Shown here one piece after another: positions 1 to 9,795 of a stretch of 64,000 bases of DNA; within the stretch, counting starts at the first letter, position 1, and each line of letters opens with the position of its first letter. This stretch comes from Caprimulgus europaeus (Eukaryota; Chordata; Aves; Caprimulgiformes; Caprimulgidae): contig OU015539.1 of assembly GCA_907165065.1 (NCBI GenBank), forward strand, positions 13,980,816-14,044,815, in the 5' to 3' direction. The notes beneath the pieces were generated by a model. The model was not told where the DNA came from, made no database searches, and saw nothing but the letters and a program-made list of their open reading frames with translations. The position numbers and the translations under genes are program-made.

Positions 1-680
1 CTGTTTTTGTTGGCATGCTTGTGACACATGGGACCTTCCTTCGGACCTGACAGTAACAGCTGGTCTAGATTTAATTTTCCAGCTCTGGTTATGTTGTATT
101 TTATTGATGTATAGATCCAACATAAAGACCCTTCATAAATTGTTCATATTAAGTAATCAGTATGAATTTTAAACAAAAGAGGTGTTATTTTAAAACTGGG
201 ACTTATAGTACAAAAATCAGGAAAATACTCAAGTATAAATGGTCTCAAAGTTTAAGAAACAAGACAACAGCATTGTATGCAATTTAGTACTGAGTAAAAT
301 GCATGCACAATGTTATGCAAAACAATTCTAGCATGAAATAAATTTTGTATCATGGTTTCAGTGCCTGCTGTATAGTGTAAAGGGGAATCCTTTTCTGAAA
401 CGATCAGGGGTTTCCAGAGACTTGCTTCTAAAATCTTGAATAAATACAGTGTTCTCAACAGAAATGTAGGAGAAAAGCTTGGTATTGCTTTGGTTCTACA
501 ATGCTAATTTTGGTTAGTAGATAATAAATGAAGCCTGCAAACACTTGATACAACTGATGTCTGAAGAATTCACACCATTAGTAATTTTACAAGGGAAGAT
601 TAAAAATCCCTATAATTATCTAGGTATCTTCCTTTCCTTCCCCAACAATAATAAAAGTTTGTCTTTTTAGCTGATTAAAT
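1..680 (+). other. possible 3' UTR / polyadenylation region of a plus-strand gene (KCNC1 by synteny)
   Basis: Four plus-strand AATAAA hexamers occur in about 320 bp (337-342, 439-444, 523-528, 650-655), several times the density expected from base composition. The last is followed by a T-rich, GT-containing stretch (gtttgtctttttag). No long reading frame is present, as expected for a UTR. In mammals KCNC1 converges on SERGEF a few kb away, so a KCNC1 3' end is plausible here. I recognise no KCNC1 coding sequence, and the clustering could be chance in AT-rich DNA. Confidence 0.25.
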
Positions 681-1380
681 GAATTCAGTTTTTCTTACTT
701 CTTTGGGCCCCGTCCTTCAATGAGCCAATGCAGTCCACCCGATACGAAACTCTGACAGAAATCCAGGTGCCTGAATTGCACTTTACTTGCCACACAAAAC
801 ACGCAGCAGTAAGAACCCAGAAACACAACTGGATTATATCTCATTTTAGATCCTACAAACAGCAACTACGGACTATGTGTCGCCAGCATTCTAGTGGCAT
901 TAGCATTTTTTGTACAGTACTCCTCTAAGGAAGGATACACCTTTGTCCTCACGTGAGGAACTTCAGAAGAGCTGGCAACCTTCTAGACAAGCTACTGCAT
1001 TTGTGACTGCTGATGAGAACAGAAACGTAAAGGAATAGTATCCTTGTCATCTGGAGGCAGTAGAGACCAAACCAAAAAACCCCAGAAGAAACACTCATGG
1101 CTCTGGTAAGTGCTAAACTATAAACAAAAAAACAACCACAGCTGGACACTGTCTTCACAAAACTACTCCAAAACAAAAATCAAGGAAGACCTCAAACTGT
1201 GTTTCAGGAATAGAAGAAAGGCTGATAATCTGAAGTTGTACATAATTAGAAACCTCCTTTGTAGTCCTTGGTGTAGCATTATGTACTTGATTTCTACTTC
1301 AGTTGACTACCCTTTCGCCCAAGAAATATTTTTCTCTCACTGTTTCTATGCTGTTATTCTCAGCTGATAAATGGGCAATT

Positions 1381-1398
1381 CTTACCTCCAAAGGTAAG
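1381..1398. repeat. 18-bp inverted repeat, core shared with 17649-17666
   Basis: CTTACCTCCAAAGGTAAG has 7-bp arms that are perfect reverse complements around a CCAA loop. The identical 18-mer forms the centre of the longer hairpin near 17.65 kb. Flanking sequence does not match. Confidence 0.85.
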
Positions 1399-3775
1399 AT
1401 CCAGCCTAATCCAGGATCCAAAAGTTGTCTAATGAACAAATTTTCCTCCTATAATGTATTAAGAATCCAGAAATAGATTTATCTACCCCATTTTTTATTA
1501 AACACTAACTCAGGAGCCCAGCGTGAAGGCTGCTTAAATTCTCCATTACTGGTTAGGAATACTAATATTTCAGGCCAGTAAATCCCATGTAGGTCCTCCC
1601 CTTCCCCTGTGCTTTGCATACATATGGACCTTAGCTAAGAGGCTGGGTACACATGCTGTAAAGCAACTGCCATTCTGTGCTACTTTTTACATCTGCCAGT
1701 CCCATTTTCATTTAGCTACTCCTCTTGGCTTATGCTGATATGTAGTAACCATGTCTTATGGGTGACTTCTATAAACGTTGCAGAAACAGAACAGCATTTC
1801 CCATGCACAGCCCTTCAGGAGACACTCTAAACCTTAAGGTCCATCTGACCACAGTTCCCCTTGCACAACAGTGGCAGCTCTGACAACACAGGGAAAGAGG
1901 ACACAGCACAACTGGGAAATTGCAGGAGCTGTTGCACTGAATCCTGACACTGAACCCTAAAAGAAATTCACCACATCATCCCAGCTGCCTTAATTTAAAG
2001 AGCTTTTGCTGTGGTATTATGAGTAAAACATGAACTCCTTCAAGCCTGCCCAGTCCCACCACAGGAGGTACATATCTTGACTAAAGCATTAAAACTCAAC
2101 ACGTGGCTAGATTCTGACCTCAAACTTGCGATAATGCCACTGACTACTTCTGACTTCACACCATCGTAAGAGCAGAAGCACGTTCTGTAGTTCAGTTACA
2201 CTCTGCCTCTTTCCTGCATGAAATGAACATCCACGTTTCTTCCTCCACAAACTCAGCTTTCAGCAGTGGACCTCCAGCTATAGGACTCGATGCTGGTCCT
2301 TCGTCTGAACCCACTGGCAATTAGAGGTTTATTACTTGCTAACATTAAAAGCACGCCTCAATCACACCTTCTACACATACAGCTTTTCCTCTAACTCCAT
2401 GAAGGTACTTGGTTTTTCTGGACCAACCTGATGTGTGACACTGTCTCCACAACCACAATTCCAGACAGTAAGGATCTGAGAAGTGGTTTCTGTTCTCTCA
2501 CTCCAACAAAAAAAATCTAGCTAATGCCGCTGTGATAACAGTCAAGCGCAGCAGTCATTAATCTGGATAAAGTGATTTTTCACATAAATTGCCTTCTCTC
2601 TCCTTAAAGTTTCAGGGCCAAAAAGAAAATACATCACTGAAACAAATGGCTGCTGGGACAAATGAGCAGACTGAAATACAGAAGAGAGCAAGCAGGGCTA
2701 AGGCAAAGGCATTCAGAAAGGAACTGAACACAGACCTGCTTATGAAAAAGATCTCCCTAAGAAAAACCAAACGTAGTTATTACCCTGCCACTTGGCACAT
2801 CCTTGTCGTACTTTCAAAACAAGGCAGCCTACCTCTCTGCTTTCCATGTACACCCTGGAAACAACTCTGTCTCTGAGCTCACACACAAACTAACTTCACT
2901 TCATGAAAAGGTGATTACGTGATGCAGGTTATTTTTAAGTCACTCGCTTACTTGCGTTTGGATGTAAAATATCTGTCTGTTCAGAAGTCCCAAAGCCTCT
3001 GCACTCATCTGGGACTGCAGGTGCCACATTTCTCTCTTAGGGGAATACAAATGCTTATTTGCAGTCAAGAACAATATTTTAATTCAAATTGAACTTCAGG
3101 TCAGAAAAGGCATGCAGAACTGCATCTCCTGACTTTCTTTCCTAATCTGTCAAAGCAAACGCTTTAAAACTAAATATATTCATCCACCCCCTTGGAAAGA
3201 TACATTCCCTGCTTCAGGATGACAAAGCCAGGTTTGCATCCCTCAGCGTTCACTTGAGCATTTAAAAAACTTCATGCTAGTACATAGGTCCAAACACCTC
3301 CAGGTACCAAACATGAAGAGCACATGCTCCAAGGCTTCCCTTGGTGTCTCTGCTGCCCATGGAGCACAGGTTAGAGATTCCTTAATCAGCAAAAGACAAG
3401 TATTGCAGTTGTATTAGCTCAGGTATCATTCTCAGGTACCTGCACAGCTTCTGGACCCAAAGGGCTTAGCAGGGACAGCTCAGTCTATGCAGAGGCTGCT
3501 GACCGTGAGTCACACCAGCACAAAAAGGAGACACGTGGCTTGAGCCCAAGCAAACGAGCTCAGCAGGGCCATGCTCTGCGGTGCTGGTGTCAGTGCAAGC
3601 AGGTGACTGGAGAAGAGGCAGCAGCAGCACAAGAGGTGGGAAATGAGCAGATGGACGCAGGAGAGGTCTGGAAAATGGGTTATGCAAGTAGGAGGGAGGG
3701 GAGCTTTTGAGGAAAGAGCATTTGGTGCTGAGGGGGGAAAAAAGAGTGAGGAGAGAGGGAAGTAGTAGCAGTGAG

Positions 3776-3790
3776 ACTTACCTAAAAAAA
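3776..3790 (-). other. apposed 3'/5' splice-site signals (recursive-splice-like)
   Basis: The minus strand reads gggtttttttag directly followed by gtaagtc: a polypyrimidine tract, AG and a perfect donor with no intervening exon. This has the form of a recursive splice site. It lies about 5.6 kb downstream of the SERGEF stop, so it would matter only if transcription runs through. It could be chance. Confidence 0.3.
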
Positions 3791-6708
3791 CCCATCAAGG
3801 ACCACTAGCATAGAAGGTAGAGCCTCTTGGCTCTGCCGTGGACACACTGGGCTACCTTGGTTGAGGCATTTCAATTGTTTGTGCTTCAGCTTCTCTTTCT
3901 GTGACATTATCCCTTTTTTAAAGTGTTCTGAGGTCAAAAGAGGAAAAGCAGTGTTTAAGTAGAAACAGTTGTTACAATTGATCTACTCAGATTTAAGGCA
4001 CAGAGGAGAGAAGCATCTCTCCATCATTTGAAAGATGCCATGTTTCCTTGTCTGCAGAAGAACACAGTGCCCCTACAGGAATCCCTTCTTTTGTACTTTA
4101 AAACAGAGGATTATTATGGAAAATGATTAAGCACCCACACAGTTAAAATGACAGAGTATCTTCATTACTGATTGGCAACTCCTCTCCTGCCCTAATTTAG
4201 GTACCACATATCTTCATGTATTCAAATCAGTAAAAACAAAAGCTAAACTTGTTTGACATTTGCAGCAAAAAACTAAAATCATGTTGGAACATTAAAAATC
4301 TCCCAATTCTCGGCCCCAATTCTAAATATTAAGAAATGTAAAAATGCAGAACCTTATAGCAAAGTCTTCACATACACTTGAAAGATTATAATGGTCAGGG
4401 AGTACTGGAATCACACTGAACAGCAATCTCCACTGACAAAGCTTTGATTCCAAACCCTGCAGACAGAACACCCCCAAGACTGCACTGTATCTGAATAACA
4501 ATATGGTCCAAAGGCAAAGGAACATGGAAATAAATAAGATGAAAATTAATTGAGAGGCTACTCAGCAAAGAAATTGGACTTAGACTTGACCTCCTCCCAA
4601 CCTGCAAAGGCTCGTCTGAAAATGAATCAAAATCCAACATGTCACAAAATAAAAATGCCTGAGGAAGTTTTGCAAAATCAATGTCACCTCTGAATTTTCT
4701 CATCCCCACAGCCAGCTTTTTTTCAGGAATAATTACTTTGTTGCTCTTGTTTCTAATCAAGCTGAAAAATATGTCCTCCCAGTACTCATAAATTTATGCT
4801 TCCTCACTCTCTCACAGGGTAACACATGGTTCATCCAAGTCATGATTCAAATACAGAGATCATCTTAATTACCGAGTATTTTCAGTCACATACTCTCTTT
4901 CCATGTTCTACAGAGGCATTAATGAGTAAAAACTGCCTCTACATTAATAACAGGTGAATGCAGAGACGTCTGATGGGTGAACCTAAATGAAATGCACAGA
5001 CAGCTAAACTACCTGCCTTATTTCAGTTCCTCCATCCCCTCAACGGGTTACTAAATAACAACGGCCTTGCACATGCAGTTTCTTCAAATTAACTTCAAAG
5101 GCACATATGGTAAACACCTCCTTTTACAGTTATTTTTTGGGACATTTATCCAACAGAAGGCCATTTCCATACAACCAAAGTATTTTAATTCAAAGCTATT
5201 AAATCATTTGTTCTAACATGAAGCAAAACATCTAAGACTAGTCTTTATCAGGACTTAAGAATAGTACAAATGCTAAAAGAACAAAGCATGTATTACCTCT
5301 TTTCTTGCATATAAATCAAGATATTGATATGTCACAAGCTCAAATGTCCTATTATTTTTGTGTCAGATAAGAGTTTTCAGCAAATTGAGTGTAAGCTCCA
5401 CTTTTCTACTGTGCATATTTTTAAGTGCAACCAAAATCACACAAGAAGATACTCTACCACGTACTGCACCATTCCCAGCCTTTGCAAAGCAACACTTATG
5501 TTTTCCTCTTCAGTATTTTTTCTTTCCTTTTCAGATTTTTCATCTGCTCTGAACTATAAGGTGGTAGTAAATACCACAAGCATGACTCAAGTACTGATGA
5601 AAAATTCTGGAGCCTTTTTAAAGAAAACATCTAGCTAAAAGAAAAAGCACAAGGTTTGCTATATACCATAAAAACATCCAAACTGCTAAGAGAACACAGG
5701 GGATTTCTTGGTGAAAACATCACAATTTCAGTGACAAAGAGCTGTCATCATCTTGATTTCTAATACATGGAAAAAGCAAGTGGAAGACTCAAAATTACTT
5801 ACGTCTTGTTTAAACCAGATCCAGAGTTCATGGAATTTAATGGCAGAATTAGTAAGTATTTGATTAAGTGCTGGACTAGGTCACAGGCCTGATCTAAAGA
5901 TTCCTGAGACTGGAAGGTGAGGACAGATGTTGCTGTTCCAACTGAAGGGAACTGGAAATTTCAAGATGTGCTGTGAATGAGAAACAAAACCCACTGTAGG
6001 CCAATAACTCATACTATTATTAATAAACAGCGGAAGAAAGGAGACCAATTAACATCCAAGAAACAGAATAGCTTGTCCCTCACCTCACTCTCACCACACT
6101 GGCAGGCTGGAATGCTGCTCTCCCTGTGTGATCACTCAGCTCTTCAGGACCTGTATCGTGAATCTGTCTTCCCCCTCTGCCCTCCTTTCTCCCTATGTTC
6201 TAGCTGACTGCATCAGGCTCTCTACGGCCATTCATGGAAATGTGTTTCCACAGTCACCTTTCTCCCGTACATTCAAACTGATCTCCTTCGTCCGTTTTCC
6301 ATCCTCAAGTCTTATGACTCCAAAAATGTCATATAAAGCAAAATCAAATCACATTCTTCCCTTCCCCCTCAATTTCCCTGTGCTCTGACATGTAGCCGAG
6401 CAAAACCTCCTGTCACTCATGCAGAAGTGACCTTTATGGCAGTTGCAGATGGCAAAACTACTTAGTCACCAACAGGACTGATGAGATGAAGATAGGGAAG
6501 GAGAGCCAGTGACACGTAAGAAGTGGTAACTGGGCAAATGGGAAGAAAGGCAAAATTGAATTTTGCTTTCAAATAAACACCCTTCAAATACAGGGTCTGA
6601 TATTTTAGGCAGAAAAGCATCAAGTCACTCAGGAATGCTACACAAAGTTAAATAATACCAGTGACTGCCAAGTGGCCAGAACAAATCCTCCAAGAGGCAG
6701 AAACAAGG

Positions 6709-6726
6709 TATATATATATACATATA
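6709..6726. repeat. short (TA)n microsatellite
   Basis: Alternating TA from 6709 to 6720 is followed by catata. It is a low-complexity tract. Confidence 0.9.
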
Positions 6727-8396
6727 AAATAAACCTTGTCAGTTTATTTGCATCTGGATGTGAAGGCAGAATGCTCAGATAAAAGGCTCTGCATTTTGCC
6801 TTACAGAGACTGACCTTCTCCATCAGGATATCAACAGGCAGAGTCACTAAGCTCTGGACACCAGCAAGGAAGGTTTCCTCACTTGATCAGGAGCTGCTCA
6901 CTGCATGCTCCCTTCCTTACAGTAGAAAACCTTTGCCGATTTTGTACAATGTTTTATTCTGCAAACAAAGCATACTGACATACAAAACAGGGCATTCATT
7001 TCTGAATGAATGAGCAACAACTTGTCTTTGACATTCAACCATGTAGCATCTACAACAAATTATTGTTCACTCCCCTTACTACAGCAGCGTCTAGAAGTCC
7101 TGACTGACGACAAAGCATTTAGTACATCAAGCTCTCAAGTCATTACTCCCCAAAGTTTCCAAGCTGTATTGGCAAGACAAAGGAGAGGAAATGCAGTTCT
7201 CCCCCTTTCAAAGATGAAGATCAGAGGCAGATATGAAACACAAGATCAGGAACAACCCAGAGTACTCCTTTCTTTCCTTCTTATCACCCCAAGTCATTCT
7301 GTTGTGTTTCCAAAAGTGCAGATGTGAAGAGGTGAACATTTCAAATAACCGAGTCACATGTATTTGTTACATAATTTGCTGGATTCCTCTGAAATGAACT
7401 GCAGCAACAGCATACTCAGTTCAGTACAGCAACCCCTATGTTACAGGGCATACACACTAGCTGTGATTAATCAAGGAACAGAATTATTTAGAGGGTATGA
7501 TTACTGAAACAAGATACCATGTTTATTCAGGACACAGATTTTGAAGGAAAACAAAGGTAGAAACCTCAGACAGAACTGCCAAAAATATGAGAAACTGTTC
7601 AGTACATATAGAGAGGCTGCGGTATCTAGAAAATGGCATTGAGCAGAGTCAATAAATAGCAACTTGGATAAGTAAAAAGTGCAAGAGGTCGCAGCCTGGA
7701 ACAGGATATTGCCATGAAGAACCACAACCAACACATGGATTAAAAAAACCACTAGCACTTTACAACAGAAGTCCCAATTCTGCACTTTTTGTAGAGAAAC
7801 CATTTGATTATTCTTACGGATTCTTCCAGTATCTGTTACACAGTTGTTATAACCAGCTTCATAGTCAGTTCAAGTTCCTCATCCATTGAATAGAACAAGA
7901 AAATGCCGTTGAAAATTGGGCCACAAACTGTAATTGCTGTACAACCAAGGGAGGAAAAAAAACCCCCTCACAGCCCATATTACTACCTTAATTCCTTCCC
8001 CCTCGTGTGTAAGCTGATAAATCATTAGAAAGGCTTCCTGTTCTAAGAGCCCTTCTCTGAGTATTTTTAATTCTTTAAGGTTTCTTTCCCTGGCAAGCCT
8101 GCTTTAAAAATTAAACCACTGTTTAGCAACAGTAGGCCTCATTAAAAGGTGCATTTACCACACAGTAGTATTCTCTATATTTAGAACTTGAAATACATCA
8201 AATACCACAGTGAATGTAGCTATCGTGGGTGGTAAACATCCAGTTTAATAGCATCCACTGTATTTGTGTGAAAAATGGTTTTATAAATAGCTTCCAAATT
8301 TCTGCTCAACACAGGCAGCTAGTAATATCTGAAGGTAACGTACACTTTTCACTTCTCTTATCAAAACAAGTGTCAGCCCTATGTTCTCTGCCAAAC

Positions 8397-8455
8397 ACTC
8401 ACCTGAAAAAAGTACTGTGGGCATGCTCTGAACAGTTACTCAGCTGGGCTGCAAA
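8397..8455 (-). other. possible 46-nt minus-strand exon and apposed splice sites
   Basis: On the minus strand an acceptor (ctgttttgcag, AG at 8450-8449) and a strong donor (GTGAGT at 8402-8397) bound a 46-nt segment, 8448-8403. The segment itself ends in acttttttcag, so its end is also acceptor-like. It lies about 1 kb downstream of the SERGEF stop on the same strand and could be part of an alternative 3' end. One frame meets TGA early. No transcript evidence is available. Confidence 0.2.
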
Positions 8456-9423
8456 ACAGATGTGAGAACTAACCTGAAATTGTCAGGAGCATTCTGGTCT
8501 GCCTTTTAGGCTGAAGAACTTGTAAAAACTTTGTCTAGGTTTTGAGGTCTTCCTATTCAAAGGCAGCTGGAAACACAGGAGCTATGTTGGATCAAACTGT
8601 CCTCTACAGCTACAACTGACATGCCCTTTGACAAGAACTTTTCTGCTGTTTCCAAGAGCTCTGAGAAGTTTTTCTTCTCTAAGCAGTAGCTTCAGAAACT
8701 TCAGGTTTGGTTTGCAAGTTAATGCTAATTCATGTAGATCTACATCCCTGTAAATCTATAACAAACTGATGTCTGGCACAGAAGAGAATTCCTCAGAAAT
8801 ACTGCTCCTTTCACTGCTTCCTGTTTAATCAAGATACAGCTAGTTCAGAAGGGCCTCATTTTTCCCTTTTGCCAGCCTTCTAAATTATGTCCCTTTAAAA
8901 AAAAAATCCTGATCTTCTGTTTAAAACACGTGCATGCATCTGTTTATGTTCACTGGCATTTCTAGTGCTGCAAACTGGATTTTCTGAGATGCTGGGAGCT
9001 CACAACTCCAGTAGAAGTTGGCAGGTGCAACACATGCTCGTCATGATGCAAAGATACAACAGTAAGAAGCCAGAAAGGGCCCTTTGTCTCCAGCTCAGAT
9101 AATTTCCTTAGACTGAATTTTTTTACTAATGATAAGCTATTAAGCACTCTGTTTCTTCCTCAGACTTCTCAGAACAATAAAAAGTCATTCTTTCTTCGAT
9201 GGTATTGGATGAAGACAAAACATTTGTCATTCTGTGGGTAGGAAAGTCCATTCCTGTGAAAAGGACCAATCAAACAATTTTTCAATTATTATAGTTTTCT
9301 ATTTCATTTTAGTCTTAGAAAAAACTTCTTCTGCGCTTTCCAACTATTGTGTTAACCACGGGCAATTCTCTTGTCGCACTTCTGAGCTATGCAATCAAAA
9401 GATGTCCATCCACATCCATGATG

Positions 9424-9614
9424 CTATGATTTCAGGCGTGCTGAGTCTAACATGGAGTTTGACAAGAGAGTCATGGAGTGTCCTGCTCCACATCCGATTA
9501 AGATCAGTTTTCCATAATCAAGAGCTTTGACCGGCTTTGGGACGTGAACATTTGCTTCTGTGCCATCGCCACACATCCCATGTTCGTTCCACCCCCAAGA
9601 GAAGCACCGGCCAC
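9424..9614 (-). CDS. SERGEF: SERGEF, 3'-terminal coding exon (last RCC1 repeat)
   Basis: SERGEF (DelGEF) is an RCC1-like seven-bladed propeller protein linked to secretion through the exocyst subunit Sec5. The exon encodes 62 residues and a TAG stop at 9426-9424. Its first two bases complete a split Gly codon (phase 1). Near its start it reads CFSWGWNEHGMCGDGTEANV, almost the human SERGEF segment. About 16 residues later comes GCGAGHS, the glycine/histidine signature that closes an RCC1 repeat. The 5' edge is fixed by an acceptor at 9616-9615 (minus-strand tcctcttttttag). Reading continues only about 15 residues past GCGAGHS, whereas the human protein has a hydrophilic tail of about 60 there. 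The bird protein may be shorter, or a further exon may be used. No strong donor lies inside the exon. Family and strand are clear; being the terminal exon is inferred. Confidence 0.9.
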
Positions 9615-9650
9615 CTAAAAAAGAGGATACAAAATGTTGAATAAAGACCA
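9615..9650 (-). promoter_or_regulatory. splice acceptor and branch region of the SERGEF exon
   Basis: On the minus strand the exon is preceded by tcctcttttttag, a good polypyrimidine tract and AG. A weak branch-like attcaac lies about 23-29 nt upstream of the junction. Only about 36 bp separates the exon from a CR1 relic beginning near 9651, so all acceptor signals except any distal branch point lie in this short strip. Confidence 0.75.
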
Positions 9651-9795
9651 CAGAAACACAGAATCACAGAATGGTTTGGGTTGGATCTTTAAAGGTCATC
9701 TAGTCCAAGGCAACAGCTTTGGTTAGTTTTGAGGAACATATTTGTCAAGTCATCTTCTAACTAGGTTCTAAGAAATTCTGCTAAGGTGGGGAAAA
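9651..9795 (-). mobile_element. CR1 LINE 3' end, degraded
   Basis: The plus strand reads acagaatcacagaatggttt, then a ggttgga stretch and 'aaaggtcatctagtcc'. This is the reverse complement of the conserved 3' terminus of avian CR1. A weaker match continues through 'caagtcatcttctaactagg' to about 9795. The element lies in the same orientation as SERGEF, and its 3' end is about 36 bp from the exon. The right edge is approximate because of divergence. Confidence 0.8.

Larger units (their letters stand above)
681..9423. other. intergenic / SERGEF 3' region without recognised genes
   Basis: The open frames here are short, overlap on both strands and match no family I know. The stretch holds an 18-bp inverted repeat at 1381-1398, a short (TA)n run at 6709-6726, and two minus-strand sites where an acceptor abuts a donor (3776-3790, 8397-8412). 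The SERGEF 3' UTR should begin at 9423 and run leftward. No AATAAA lies close on the minus strand. Weak candidates are AGTAAA at 9127-9122, ATTAAA at 8829-8824 and a canonical AATAAA at 6958-6953. Confidence 0.5.

Noticed and set aside
4395-4760. Minus-strand frame of 121 codons downstream of SERGEF
   Set aside because: No similarity to RCC1 repeats or any family I know, and no convincing acceptor or donor.
9375-9424. Minus-strand words just after the SERGEF stop that can be read as CGWT..., similar to an RCC1 repeat
   Set aside because: The frame follows the stop codon and lacks the spacing and glycines of the repeat. It is probably 3' UTR coincidence.
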